Below, piece after piece: positions 9,783 through 18,826 of a stretch of DNA of 64,000 nucleotides. Location: the NCBI RefSeq assembly GCF_003121705.1, contig NZ_PYHR01000002.1, forward strand, positions 248,001 through 312,000. Direction: 5' to 3'. The DNA comes from Serinibacter arcticus. GTDB lineage: Bacteria; Actinomycetota; Actinomycetes; Actinomycetales; Beutenbergiaceae. The first letter of the stretch is position 1; every line of letters begins with the position of its first letter. A program made the position numbers and the translations under genes. The notes beneath the pieces are model-generated. The model made no database searches, was not told where the DNA came from, and was given only the letters and a program-made list of their open reading frames with translations.

Positions 9783-9912
9783 GGCCCGACCCTAGGGGTT
9801 CCGGACGTGTCTTCGCCACGCCGACGTCGGCGCGTCCCACCTGACGGTGACGCCGCTGGTCGGACGGCGAGATGTGGCGCGCGTCACCTCGCGGACCTGG
9901 CAGGATCACCGC

Positions 9913-11160
9913 ATGCGCGTCGATCTCCTCACCCGTGAGTACCCGCCCCACGTCTACGGGGGCGCCGGCGTCCACGTGACCGAGCTCGCCGCCGTGCTGG
10001 CCGAGAGTCTCGACGTCCGCGTGCGCTGCTTCGACGGGCCTCGTCCCGATCAGCCCGACCTCGTGCCCGACGCCGGGCGGCCGGTCGTGACCGGCTACGC
10101 CGCGATCCCCGCGCTGGAGGGGGCCAACGCCGCGCTCGCCACCTTCGGGGTCAACCTGCCGATGGCCCAGGACGTCGCTGGCGCCGATCTCGTCCACTCC
10201 CACACCTGGTACGCGAACCTCGCCGGGCACCTGGCCGGGTTGCTGCACGGCATCCCGCACGTGCTGTCCGCGCACAGCCTCGAACCGCTGCGCCCGTGGA
10301 AGGCCGAGCAGCTCGGCGGCGGCTACGCGCTCTCGAGCTGGGCCGAGCGCACCGCCTACCTCGGCGCGGCCGGCGTGATCGCGGTCAGCGCAGGGATGCG
10401 GGCCGACATCCTGCGCTCCTACCCCGACGTCGATCCCGCCAAGGTCCACGTCGTCCACAACGGCATCGACCTCACCTCCTGGGTGCGGCCCGTCGGCGAG
10501 GACGGCGAGCTGACCCCCCGCGCGCTGGAGATCGCCCGGGGCCGCGGGATCGACCCCGACCGCCCCGCCGTCGTGTTCGTCGGACGCATCACGCGGCAGA
10601 AGGGTCTGCCGTACTTCCTCCGCGCCGTGCGGGCGCTGCCCGCCGACGTCCAGGTCGTGCTGTGTGCCGGCGCACCGGACACCCCCGAGATCATGGCCGA
10701 GGTGACGGCGCTCGTGGAGCAGCTCCAGACCGAGCGCGGGGGCGTCGTCTGGATCCCCGACATGCTGCCGCGCGAGGAGCTCGTCGCCGTCCTCGCCGCC
10801 TGCACCGTCTTCGCGTGCCCCTCGATCTACGAGCCGCTCGGCATCGTCAACCTCGAGGCGATGGCCGTGGGCCTGCCCGTGGTCGCCTCGGCGACGGGGG
10901 GTATCCCCGAGGTGGTCGACGACGGCGTGACCGGCATCCTGGTACCGCTCGCCCAGGAGACCGACGGGACCGGGACCCCGCTCGAGCCCGAGCGCTTCGA
11001 GGCCGACCTCGCGGCGGCGCTGACCGCGCTGACGAGCGACCGGGCGCGGGCGGCGTCGATGGGGGAGGCCTCGCGCCGTCGCGTCGAGGACCACTTCGCC
11101 TGGCACGCGATCGGCGAGCGCACCGTGGAGGTCTACCGCCGGGTGCTCGAGGGGGCCTGA
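9913..11160 (+). CDS. glgA: Glycogen synthase / alpha-maltose-1-phosphate synthase (GT4 type)
   Basis: A 415-residue GT-B glycosyltransferase. The N-terminus (MRVDLLTREYPPHVYGGAGVHVTEL) carries the Gly-rich donor loop; the C-terminal domain has FVGRITRQKG and the E-x7-E motif EPLGIVNLEAMAVGLPVVAS. Length and GT4 character match the actinobacterial GlgA/GlgM group, in which the mycobacterial member makes maltose-1-phosphate from ADP-glucose. The 477-residue GT5 GlgA of E. coli is a different type. Divergent from glgC, so both can be driven from the same intergenic region. Start ATG chosen at the conserved MRVDLLTREYPP. Confidence 0.88.
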   Translation: MRVDLLTREYPPHVYGGAGVHVTELAAVLAESLDVRVRCFDGPRPDQPDLVPDAGRPVVTGYAAIPALEGANAALATFGVNLPMAQDVAGADLVHSHTWYANLAGHLAGLLHGIPHVLSAHSLEPLRPWKAEQLGGGYALSSWAERTAYLGAAGVIAVSAGMRADILRSYPDVDPAKVHVVHNGIDLTSWVRPVGEDGELTPRALEIARGRGIDPDRPAVVFVGRITRQKGLPYFLRAVRALPADVQVVLCAGAPDTPEIMAEVTALVEQLQTERGGVVWIPDMLPREELVAVLAACTVFACPSIYEPLGIVNLEAMAVGLPVVASATGGIPEVVDDGVTGILVPLAQETDGTGTPLEPERFEADLAAALTALTSDRARAASMGEASRRRVEDHFAWHAIGERTVEVYRRVLEGA

Positions 11161-11203
11161 CGCCACGGCTCCGACGCCTCGGGCGCCGTCCCGGGTGTGC
11201 TCG

Positions 11204-11941
11204 CTAGGACCGGCGGCGCACGACCTGGACGCTCGCGACGGCGACCGCGGCGCGGGCCGAGCGCTCGAGCTCGCGCAGCACCGCGCTGCGGGCGTTCATC
11301 TGTCCCGCGGTGACGGCCGCGCCGTCGTCCTGCGCCGCCAGCGCCGTGATCGTCAGCACCCGGACGGCGCGCAGCAGGAGCTCGGCCCGGCGGTCGTCCA
11401 GGCCGTGCGTCAGTGCGTCGGTGTCCCGGTCGGGCGGGCCCGTCAGGTCGAGGAACGCCTCACGGAGGTCCGGCCGCTCCTTGGCGACGTCCAGCGCCGT
11501 CAGCTCCGCGATCGCCTCCTGCAGCGCGGCGTGCAGCGCCAGCCGTGCCTCGCCGGGGGAGACCGCCGGTCCGCGCACGCCGGCGCCGTCGTGAGCGCGC
11601 CAGCGGACCAGCACCCCGGGCTCCAGCTCCGTGCCGAACGGCACGACGTCAGGCACCAGCACGGTCGTGCCGCCGGGGTGCTCGACGACGACGGCCTCGC
11701 CCGCGACGACGGCGTGCGCCGCGGCGCCCGGCGGCAGCCCCTGCGGATCGCCGGGGGCGGGCAGGACCGGCCAGACGTGGCGGGCGTCGAGCTCGCGGCA
11801 GGCCTCCAGCAGGGGACGCGCGCCGAGGGTGTGCGGCTCGTCGTCGTCGAACAGCAGGGTCGCGGTGTGCGGGGCGTCGAGCTCGGTCCACAGCAGGGCG
11901 AGCGCGACCGACCGGGGCAGGACGCGGGAGTCGGCGGGCAC
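11204..11941 (-). CDS. Conserved hypothetical protein
   Basis: A 245-residue, soluble-looking protein starting VPADSRVLPRSVALALLWTELDAPHTA. It has no obvious catalytic motif, signal peptide or membrane segment. The middle is Pro/Gly-rich with beta-type sequence (TTVLVPDVVPFG); the C-terminal half is Ala/Arg/Leu-rich and helical. Codon bias is typical of the genome, which supports coding. It is convergent with glgA (43-base gap) and divergent from the following ABC ATPase. Function unknown. Confidence 0.65.
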   Translation of the reverse strand: MPADSRVLPRSVALALLWTELDAPHTATLLFDDDEPHTLGARPLLEACRELDARHVWPVLPAPGDPQGLPPGAAAHAVVAGEAVVVEHPGGTTVLVPDVVPFGTELEPGVLVRWRAHDGAGVRGPAVSPGEARLALHAALQEAIAELTALDVAKERPDLREAFLDLTGPPDRDTDALTHGLDDRRAELLLRAVRVLTITALAAQDDGAAVTAGQMNARSAVLRELERSARAAVAVASVQVVRRRS

Positions 11942-12007
11942 GGCACCAACCTACGACGCGCGGCCGCCTGCACCCCTGGACGCCCGTCCGTGGGTAGGGT
12001 CGAGGGC

Positions 12008-12820
12008 ATGGCTTCCGTGCTCTCGTTCGACGACGTGACCGTACGACGTGGAGGGCGCGACATCCTCTCCCACCTGACGTGGGACGTGAACGACGGCGAG
12101 CGGTGGGTCGTGCTGGGCCGCAACGGCGCCGGCAAGACGACCCTGGTCCAGCTCGCCGCCACCCGGCTCCACCCGACCACCGGCACGGTCGAGGTCCTCG
12201 AGGAGCGGCTGGGGCGCACCGACGTGTTCGAGCTGCGCCCGCGTATCGGGTTGTCCAGCGCCTCGCTGGCGGAGAGCATCCCCGGCGACGAGAGCGTGCT
12301 CGACGTCGTCCTCACGGCCTCCTACGGCGTGACGGGGCGCTGGCGCGAGACCTACGAGGACCTGGACACCGAGCGTGCGACGGCGCTGCTGCACGCGTTC
12401 GGGATGGGCACGATGCTGGCGCGGACCTACGGCACGCTGTCGGAGGGCGAGCGCAAGCGGACCCAGATCGCCCGTTCCCTCATGAGCGACCCCGAGCTGC
12501 TGCTCCTGGACGAGCCGGCCGCCGGTCTCGACCTGGGGGGTCGCGAGGAGCTCGTGGCCGCGCTCGCCGAGATCGCCGCCGACGACCGCTCGCCGGTGCT
12601 CGTGCTGGTCACGCACCACGTCGAGGAGATCCCGCCCCACTTCACGCACGTCCTGCTGCTGCGCGACGGCGCCGCCCAGGCGGCCGGGCCGCTCGCCGAG
12701 GTCCTCACGGCGCAGAACCTCACCGCCACGTTCGGCGTCGAGCTGGAGGTCACCGAGCGCGACGGTCGGTGGAGCGCGCGGGCCGCCGCGGCCGGGTCCC
12801 GCGGGCGCCGCAGCGCCTGA
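12008..12820 (+). CDS. ABC transporter ATP-binding protein
   Basis: A 270-residue single ABC domain: Walker A LGRNGAGKTTL (about 38-46), signature LSEGERKR (a variant of LSGGQ), Walker B LLLLDEPAAGLDLGGRE and switch His in VTHHVEEIPPHF. The variant signature and VTHHVEE sequence resemble the ModF/YlmA-type cytoplasmic ATPases. No permease gene adjoins it, so the partner, if any, is elsewhere. Start ATG (MASVLSFDDVTVRRGG) is the first in-frame ATG of the conserved domain. The preceding gene diverges. Confidence 0.82.
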   Translation: MASVLSFDDVTVRRGGRDILSHLTWDVNDGERWVVLGRNGAGKTTLVQLAATRLHPTTGTVEVLEERLGRTDVFELRPRIGLSSASLAESIPGDESVLDVVLTASYGVTGRWRETYEDLDTERATALLHAFGMGTMLARTYGTLSEGERKRTQIARSLMSDPELLLLDEPAAGLDLGGREELVAALAEIAADDRSPVLVLVTHHVEEIPPHFTHVLLLRDGAAQAAGPLAEVLTAQNLTATFGVELEVTERDGRWSARAAAAGSRGRRSA

Positions 12821-12830
12821 TCGACCCATC

Positions 12831-12860
12831 TGCTTGACTTTTTCTTTACACTGGTGGGAG
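12831..12860 (+). promoter_or_regulatory. AT-rich promoter-like island before the NfeD/SPFH genes
   Basis: An unusually T-rich stretch (TTGACT at 12834-12839 followed by TTTTCTTTACACTGG) stands out in a GC-rich background about 100 bases before the nfeD start. It has a -35-like TTGACT but no well-spaced canonical -10, so the exact promoter is uncertain. Confidence 0.3.
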
Positions 12861-12948
12861 GACGTGCCTCCTCACCCGTGATGCGTCCGACCCTGTCCCG
12901 CACGATCCCGGCGCCCCTGGCGTCCCCGAGCTCGCGGAGGTGATGACG

Positions 12949-13500
12949 ATGGAATGGGTGTGGTGGCTCGCGCTGACCCTCATTCTCGGAGTGGTCGAGG
13001 TGCTGATCGTCGACCTGCTGTTCCTGATGTTCGCCGGTGGCGCTCTCGCCGCCACGGTCGCGGCGGCGCTCGGCGCGCCGCTGGCGGTGCAGGTCGCCGT
13101 CTTCGCCGTCGTCTCCGTGCTCCTCCTGGTCGCGATCCGCCCCTGGGCGCTGCGTCGCTTCAAGAACCAGGAGCCGGGCACCGCGACCAACGCCGGTGCG
13201 CTCGTCGGCCGGACCGCCGTCGTCCTGGCCGCCACGTCCGGCTCGGCCGGTCGCGTGAAGCTGGTCGGCGAGGTCTGGACGGCCCGCTTCGACGGGTCCG
13301 GCGTCCTCCCCGTGGGCACACCGGTGGAGGTCGTCGCCATCGACGGCGCGACCGCCGTCGTGGTCCCCACCGAGACCGTGCCCGGGGTCCCGGGCGTCGC
13401 CACCGGTGGCGGATCGAGCTGGGGCGAGGGGCCGAGCGGCCCGCCCGCACCGGCGTACCCGCCCGGCTACCCCACGGCTGCGCCCCCGGCCCAGCCCTGA
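12949..13500 (+). CDS. NfeD family membrane protein
   Basis: A 183-residue protein: N-terminal membrane helices (WVWWLALTLILGVVEVLIVDLLFLMFAGG and a second after AAAL), then a soluble OB-fold-like domain (LVGRTAVVLAATSG...VWTARFDGSGVLPVGTPVEVVAIDGATAVVVP) and a Pro/Gly tail. NfeD proteins pair with SPFH/stomatin proteins in membrane quality control or raft-like domains; the next gene is exactly that. A GGAGG site eight bases before ATG 12949 decides this start over the GTG/ATG pair at 12940/12943. Confidence 0.85.
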   Translation: MEWVWWLALTLILGVVEVLIVDLLFLMFAGGALAATVAAALGAPLAVQVAVFAVVSVLLLVAIRPWALRRFKNQEPGTATNAGALVGRTAVVLAATSGSAGRVKLVGEVWTARFDGSGVLPVGTPVEVVAIDGATAVVVPTETVPGVPGVATGGGSSWGEGPSGPPAPAYPPGYPTAAPPAQP

Positions 13501-13531
13501 GACCTGACGTCACCCAAGAGAGGGATCCCCC

Positions 13532-14722
13532 GTGGAACCATCGACCATCATCGGCATCATCGTCCTGGTGCTGCTGGCCATCTTCGTCGTCACCGCCATC
13601 GCGCGGGCGGTGCGGATCGTCCCGCAGGCCGTCGCCCTCATCGTGGAGCGGCTCGGTCGCTACAACTCGACGATGTACGCCGGTCTGCACTTCCTGATCC
13701 CGTTCGTGGACCGCGTCCGCGCCGGCGTCGACCTGCGTGAGCAGGTCGTCTCCTTCCCGCCGCAGCCCGTGATCACCTCGGACAACCTCGTCGTGAGCAT
13801 CGACACGGTCATCTACTTCCAGGTCACCGACCCGAAGTCCGCGACGTACGAGATCGCCAACTACATCACCGGTATCGAGCAGCTGACGGTGACCACGCTC
13901 CGTAACGTCATCGGTTCGATGGACCTCGAGCAGACGCTGACCAGCCGTGACCAGATCAACGGTCAGCTGCGCGGCGTCCTCGACGAGGCGACCGGCCGCT
14001 GGGGCATCCGCGTCAACCGCGTCGAGCTCAAGGCGATCGACCCGCCCGCGAGCGTGCAGGGCTCCATGGAGCAGCAGATGCGCGCCGAGCGTGACCGTCG
14101 TGCGGCGATCCTGACGGCCGAGGGTGTCAAGCAGTCGCAGATCCTCACGGCCGAGGGTGAGAAGCAGTCCGCGATCCTCCGGGCCGAGGGTCAGGCGCAG
14201 TCCGCGATCCTCAAGGCGCAGGGTGAGTCCAAGGCCATCACGCAGGTGTTCGACGCCATCCACCGCGGTGACGCCGACCCGAAGCTGCTGGCCTACCAGT
14301 ACCTGCAGATGCTGCCGCAGATCGCCAACGGCACCTCGAGCAAGATGTGGATCGTGCCGACCGAGTTCACGGCGGCCCTCAACGGGATCGCCGGAGCGTT
14401 CGGTGTCAACCCGGTCGCGGGTCCGCCGTCGGGCGACGGCGGCGAGACCGCCACCGAGCGGGCCCGCCGCGAGGCGACGGAGGACGACGACGACCCGTTC
14501 GCCGGCACCGCGCTGCAGGATCCGGCCGAGGCGCTGGCGCAGGCCCGCAGCTCGGCCAGCGAGGCCTCGGGCGAGGCCCGCGAGTCGGGCACGCTGAGCG
14601 GTCGACCGTTCGACCACGGCACCGAGAGCGGCCAGCGGCCCGCGGGCGAGAGCGCCCCGCCGGTCACCGGCTTCGACGAGCCGGGCGGGAGCGGGGCCGT
14701 CCCGCCGCGACCGGGCCAGTGA
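13532..14722 (+). CDS. SPFH/Band 7 (stomatin-like) membrane protein
   Basis: A 396-residue protein with one N-terminal membrane helix (IIGIIVLVLLAIFVVTAIARAVRIVPQ) and a Band 7 domain containing ERLGRYNSTMYAGLHFLIPFVD. A helical stretch follows with a repeated 11-residue pattern (AAILTAEGVKQ, QILTAEGEKQ, AILRAEGQAQ, AILKAQGES) that would form the oligomerising coiled coil, then a disordered acidic C-terminus of about 110 residues. It forms a probable two-gene unit with the NfeD protein upstream. GTG start with a GAGAGGGAT ribosome-binding site. Confidence 0.88.
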   Translation: MEPSTIIGIIVLVLLAIFVVTAIARAVRIVPQAVALIVERLGRYNSTMYAGLHFLIPFVDRVRAGVDLREQVVSFPPQPVITSDNLVVSIDTVIYFQVTDPKSATYEIANYITGIEQLTVTTLRNVIGSMDLEQTLTSRDQINGQLRGVLDEATGRWGIRVNRVELKAIDPPASVQGSMEQQMRAERDRRAAILTAEGVKQSQILTAEGEKQSAILRAEGQAQSAILKAQGESKAITQVFDAIHRGDADPKLLAYQYLQMLPQIANGTSSKMWIVPTEFTAALNGIAGAFGVNPVAGPPSGDGGETATERARREATEDDDDPFAGTALQDPAEALAQARSSASEASGEARESGTLSGRPFDHGTESGQRPAGESAPPVTGFDEPGGSGAVPPRPGQ

Positions 14723-14731
14723 GCTGACGAG

Positions 14732-14763
14732 AGACCCCCGGGTGCCACGGCGCCCGGGGGTCT
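14732..14763 (+). terminator. Rho-independent-type hairpin after the SPFH gene
   Basis: A 14-bp stem (14732-14745 with 14750-14763, one G-T pair) and 4-base loop, followed by TCTCGCG. It lies ten bases after the SPFH stop codon. Confidence 0.75.
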
Positions 14764-14862
14764 TCTCGCGCCCGGACGCCCCCGGTTCCTCCCACCCTCG
14801 GGGGAGGGAGATCATCCGCGGAGCGGACCGGCGATGTCGGTGATCTGGCGTAGCGTCAGATC

Positions 14863-16596
14863 GTGCTCATGACTCTTCTCCGCAGCCACCTGCGGCCCTA
14901 CCGCCGCGACGTCGTCGTGGTCGTGGTGCTCCAGCTGGTGCAGACGATCGCCTCGCTCTACCTGCCGAACCTCAACGCCCGCATCATCGACGAGGGCGTC
15001 GCCGTGGGCGACGTCGACGCGATCTGGCGGCTCGGCACGATCATGCTCGCCGTCACCGTCGTCCAGGGCATCGCCGCGGTCGTCGCCGTCTACTTCGGCG
15101 CGCGTGCCGCGATGGCCTTCGGCCGGGACGTCCGGGCCTCGCTGTTCTCCCGGGTCCAGACCTTCTCCGCGCAGGAGATGGCCGGCTTCGGCGCCCCGTC
15201 CCTCATCACGCGCACGACCAACGACGTGCAGCAGGTCCAGATGCTCGTGATGATGTCGCTCACGCTCATCGTGATGGCCCCGATCATGCTGTTCGGCGGC
15301 ACGATCATGGCGCTGCAGGAGGACGTCCAGCTCTCGGCGCTCCTGCTCGCCATCGTTCCGGTGCTCATCATCGTCGTCGGCCTCGTCGTGTGGCGCCTCG
15401 TGCCCAACTTCCGTCAGATGCAGACGCGGATCGACGCGGTCAACGGCGCGATGCGCGAGCAGATCACCGGGATCCGCGTCATCCGGGCGTTCGTCCGCGA
15501 CGACCTCGAGCGGGCCCGGTACGCGCTGGTCAACGGCGACCTGCGCGACGTGTCCCTCCGGGTCGGCAAGCTGATGGCGCTGATGTTCCCGGCCGTGATG
15601 CTGGTGATGAATGCCTCGAGCGTGGTCGTGCTGTGGTTCGGCGGACGGTACGTCGACCAGGGGGAGATGGAGGTCGGCGCCCTGACGGCGTTCCTCAGCT
15701 ACATCATGTTCATCCTCGGGGCCGTGATGATGAGCTCGATGATGCTGATGATCGCCCCGCGCGCCGCGGTGTCGGCGAACCGGATCATGGCGGTCCTCGA
15801 CTCCGAGCCGACGGTGGTCCAGCCGACGACCCCCGTCACCCCGGCCACGAGCACGGGCCGGGTGGAGTTCACCGACGTGAGCTTCGGCTACCCGGGCGCC
15901 GACGAGGACGTCCTCCACGGGATCTCGTTCGTCGCGGAGCCCGGGCGGACGACGGCGGTGATCGGCTCCACGGGATCCGGCAAGTCGACGCTGCTCAACC
16001 TCGTGCCACGGCTGTTCGACGCGCACGAGGGCTCGGTGACGATCGACGGCGTCGACGTGCGCGACCTCGACCCGACCTACCTCACGTCCGCGATCGGGCT
16101 CGTCCCGCAGCGCGCGTTCCTCTTCTCGGGCACGGTCGCCTCGAACCTGCGGTTCGGCGCGCCCGACGCCGGGGACGACGAGCTGTGGGAGGCGCTCCGG
16201 GTCGCCCAGGGCGCGGACTTCGTCCGCGCGATGGACGCCGGGCTCGGGTCCGAGATCTCCCAGGGGGGAACCAACGTCTCGGGCGGGCAGCGGCAGCGGC
16301 TCTCGATCGCCCGGGCCCTGGCGCACCGGCCGCGCATCTACCTGTTCGACGACTCGTTCTCGGCTCTCGACTTCGCCACGGACGCCGCGCTCCGGGCGGC
16401 GCTCAAGCCCGTGACGAGCGACGCCGTCGTGATCGTGGTGGCGCAGCGCGTCGCCAGCATCCGCGACGCCGACCAGATCCTCGTGCTCGACGAGGGGAAC
16501 CTCGTGGCGTCCGGAACGCACACGGAGCTCCTCGAGAGCTCGGAGACCTACCGCGAGATCGTCACCTCGCAGATGACGCTGGAGGAGGCGCGATGA
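14863..16596 (+). CDS. ABC exporter half-transporter, subunit 1 (degenerate catalytic site)
   Basis: A 577-residue type IV ABC exporter: six-helix membrane domain (about 1-310) followed by an ABC domain with Walker A GSTGSGKST (about 368), signature VSGGQ and Walker B YLFDDSFSALD. The residue after the Walker B Asp (position 497) is Asp and not the catalytic Glu, as in one half of heterodimeric exporters such as TmrAB or BmrCD. The next gene, overlapping by four bases, supplies the intact Glu. Substrate is unknown; multidrug or lipid export is common for this class. Confidence 0.88.
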   Translation: MLMTLLRSHLRPYRRDVVVVVVLQLVQTIASLYLPNLNARIIDEGVAVGDVDAIWRLGTIMLAVTVVQGIAAVVAVYFGARAAMAFGRDVRASLFSRVQTFSAQEMAGFGAPSLITRTTNDVQQVQMLVMMSLTLIVMAPIMLFGGTIMALQEDVQLSALLLAIVPVLIIVVGLVVWRLVPNFRQMQTRIDAVNGAMREQITGIRVIRAFVRDDLERARYALVNGDLRDVSLRVGKLMALMFPAVMLVMNASSVVVLWFGGRYVDQGEMEVGALTAFLSYIMFILGAVMMSSMMLMIAPRAAVSANRIMAVLDSEPTVVQPTTPVTPATSTGRVEFTDVSFGYPGADEDVLHGISFVAEPGRTTAVIGSTGSGKSTLLNLVPRLFDAHEGSVTIDGVDVRDLDPTYLTSAIGLVPQRAFLFSGTVASNLRFGAPDAGDDELWEALRVAQGADFVRAMDAGLGSEISQGGTNVSGGQRQRLSIARALAHRPRIYLFDDSFSALDFATDAALRAALKPVTSDAVVIVVAQRVASIRDADQILVLDEGNLVASGTHTELLESSETYREIVTSQMTLEEAR

Positions 16597-18599
16597 GCGA
16601 GCAGAACGGGCGCGACGACGCGGCCCCCGACGCCGACGCGAAGGTGGTCCAGGAGGGTCGCCGCGGGCGCGGCGGCGGTCCGATGGGCGCCATGGGCATG
16701 CCCGCCGAGAAGCCGTTGGACATGCGCGGCACGGTGGGCAGGCTGATCGGCGACATGCGCGAGCACCGGCTCGCGCTGCTCGTGAGCATCGTCCTCGGGA
16801 TCGGCTCCGTCGTCCTGGTGGTGCTCGGGCCCAAGCTGCTCGGCAACGCCACGAATCTCGTGTTCGGCGCGGTGCTCGGGCGCGACCTGCCCGCCGGCGT
16901 CTCGCGCGAGGAGACCATCGAGGCGCTGCGGGCCGCGGGGGAGACCACGCGCGCGGACATGCTCGCGCAGGTGCCGTTCACCCCGGGCGAGGGGCTCGAC
17001 ACGCAGGCCCTGATGACGACGCTGGCGTGGGTGCTCGCGGTCTACGTCGGCTCGTCGCTGCTGTCCTGGCTGCAGTCGCGCATCATCGCGATCGTCGTGC
17101 AGCAGACGATGTACCGGCTGCGGCGGGACGTCTCCGCCAAGCTCGGACGCCTGCCGCTGTCCTATTTCGACTCCACCTCGCGCGGCGACGTGCTCTCGCG
17201 GGTGACGAACGACATCGACAACCTCTCGCAGTCGCTCTCGCAGACGCTGGCGCAGCTCGTCACGTCCGTCTTCACGGTCGTCGGCGTGCTGTTCATGATG
17301 TTCCTCATCTCGCCCGTGCTGGCCGCCGTCGCGCTGGTCGCCGTGCCGCTCTCGGCCGTCGTGACCGCAATGATCGCCAAGCGCTCGCAGCCGCAGTTCA
17401 TCAAGCAGTGGCGCACCACCGGCGACCTCAACGGTCACATCGAGGAGATGTACACCGGCCACGCCCTGGTGAAGGCCTACGGCCAGTCCGCCTCGGCGCA
17501 GGAGACCTTCGACCGTCGCAACGAGGACCTGTACGGCTCGTCGTTCAGGGCGCAGTTCATCTCCGGGACGATCCAGCCCGCGATGGGCATCATCGGGAAC
17601 CTCACCTACGTCGTCATCGCCGTGCTGGGCGGTCTCCGGGTCGCCTCGGGCACGATGAGCCTCGGCGACGTCCAGGCGTTCATCCAGTACTCGCGCCAGT
17701 TCACGCAGCCGATCACGCAGATCGCCTCGATGATGAACATGCTGCAGTCGGGAACGGCGTCGGCCGAGCGCGTCTACGCGCTGCTCGACGCCGCGGAGCA
17801 GGAGCCCGACCCGGTCGCGGAGGCCGTGACGGACGTCCGCGGACGCGTGGAGTTCGACGACGTCAGCTTCTCCTACGAGGCGGACCGTCCGCTCATCGAG
17901 CACCTCAGCCTCGTCGCGGAGCCCGGCCAGACCGTCGCGATCGTCGGACCCACGGGGGCTGGCAAGACGACGCTCGTCAACCTCATCATGCGGTTCTACG
18001 AGATCCAGGGCGGGACGATCTCGCTCGACGGCGTCGACACGAGCGCGATGACCCGCGAGGACCTGCGCTCGAAGATCGGCATGGTGCTGCAGGACGCGTG
18101 GCTGTTCGAGGGCACCATCGCCCAGAACATCTGCTACCCGCTCCAGACGTCGGCGACCGGCGAGGTCACCCCGCAGATGCGCGAGCAGATGCTCCGCGCG
18201 GCCGAGGCCACGCACGTCGACGCCATCGTGCGATCCCTGCCGCAGGGCTACGACACCGTGCTGAGCGACGAGGGCACGTCGCTGTCGCAGGGGGAGCGGC
18301 AGCTCCTCACGATCGCCCGGGCGTTCGTCGCGGATCCGCCGATCCTCATCCTCGACGAGGCCACGAGCTCGGTGGACACCCGGACCGAGGTGCTGGTGCA
18401 GAAGGCGATGAACGCCCTCCGGGAGGGGCGGACGTCGTTCGTGATCGCCCACCGTCTCTCGACGATCACCGGCGCCGACGTGATCGTGGTGATGGAGGAG
18501 GGCCGGATCGTCGAGCAGGGGTCCCACACCGCCCTGCTCGAGGCCGGCGGGGCGTACGCCCGGCTCTACGAGAGTCAGTTCGCGGCGCCAGCGGTCTAG
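16593..18599 (+). CDS. ABC exporter half-transporter, subunit 2 (catalytic)
   Basis: A 668-residue partner of the preceding gene. It has an extra ~45-residue charged/Gly-rich N-terminus (GGPMGAMGMPAEKP), a six-helix membrane domain with an inserted extracellular loop between helices 1 and 2 (about 90-140), and an ABC domain with Walker A GPTGAGKT (about 452), signature LSQGERQ and Walker B LILDEATSSVD with catalytic Glu about 589. Helix 1-2 insertion and canonical Glu match the TmrA/BmrD side of heterodimeric exporters. ATGA overlap with subunit 1 shows coupled translation. Confidence 0.9.
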   Translation: MSEQNGRDDAAPDADAKVVQEGRRGRGGGPMGAMGMPAEKPLDMRGTVGRLIGDMREHRLALLVSIVLGIGSVVLVVLGPKLLGNATNLVFGAVLGRDLPAGVSREETIEALRAAGETTRADMLAQVPFTPGEGLDTQALMTTLAWVLAVYVGSSLLSWLQSRIIAIVVQQTMYRLRRDVSAKLGRLPLSYFDSTSRGDVLSRVTNDIDNLSQSLSQTLAQLVTSVFTVVGVLFMMFLISPVLAAVALVAVPLSAVVTAMIAKRSQPQFIKQWRTTGDLNGHIEEMYTGHALVKAYGQSASAQETFDRRNEDLYGSSFRAQFISGTIQPAMGIIGNLTYVVIAVLGGLRVASGTMSLGDVQAFIQYSRQFTQPITQIASMMNMLQSGTASAERVYALLDAAEQEPDPVAEAVTDVRGRVEFDDVSFSYEADRPLIEHLSLVAEPGQTVAIVGPTGAGKTTLVNLIMRFYEIQGGTISLDGVDTSAMTREDLRSKIGMVLQDAWLFEGTIAQNICYPLQTSATGEVTPQMREQMLRAAEATHVDAIVRSLPQGYDTVLSDEGTSLSQGERQLLTIARAFVADPPILILDEATSSVDTRTEVLVQKAMNALREGRTSFVIAHRLSTITGADVIVVMEEGRIVEQGSHTALLEAGGAYARLYESQFAAPAV

Positions 18600-18675
18600 C
18601 CGGGGGACCGGAGGGTCCTCGGCAGCGGGAGGGGTCGCGTCGCGACGGCGCGCGGGGGCGCGCCTCGGGTCCGAC

Positions 18676-18754
18676 CGCGCCCCTGTGGTCGCGGTGCTGG
18701 GCGAGCGCGCCCTCGTGGTCGCTGTGCCTGCCGCATCGCGACCACGAGGGCGCG
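18676..18754. repeat. 17-bp perfect inverted repeat with a third, imperfect copy
   Basis: CGCGCCCTCGTGGTCGC (18706-18722) is exactly complementary to 18738-18754 across a 15-base spacer. A near copy (15 of 17 identical) lies just upstream at 18676-18692 in direct orientation. The element sits between the exporter (+) and the convergent hydrolase (-), where it could act as a bidirectional terminator. The third copy is not explained by termination alone. Confidence 0.7.
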
Positions 18755-18826
18755 GTGGCGCCGGGGCGTCGTCGTCGGGATCAGCCCCCGCCGCGGGGTG
18801 GTCAGGACGTCTGGACGGGGTGAGCC

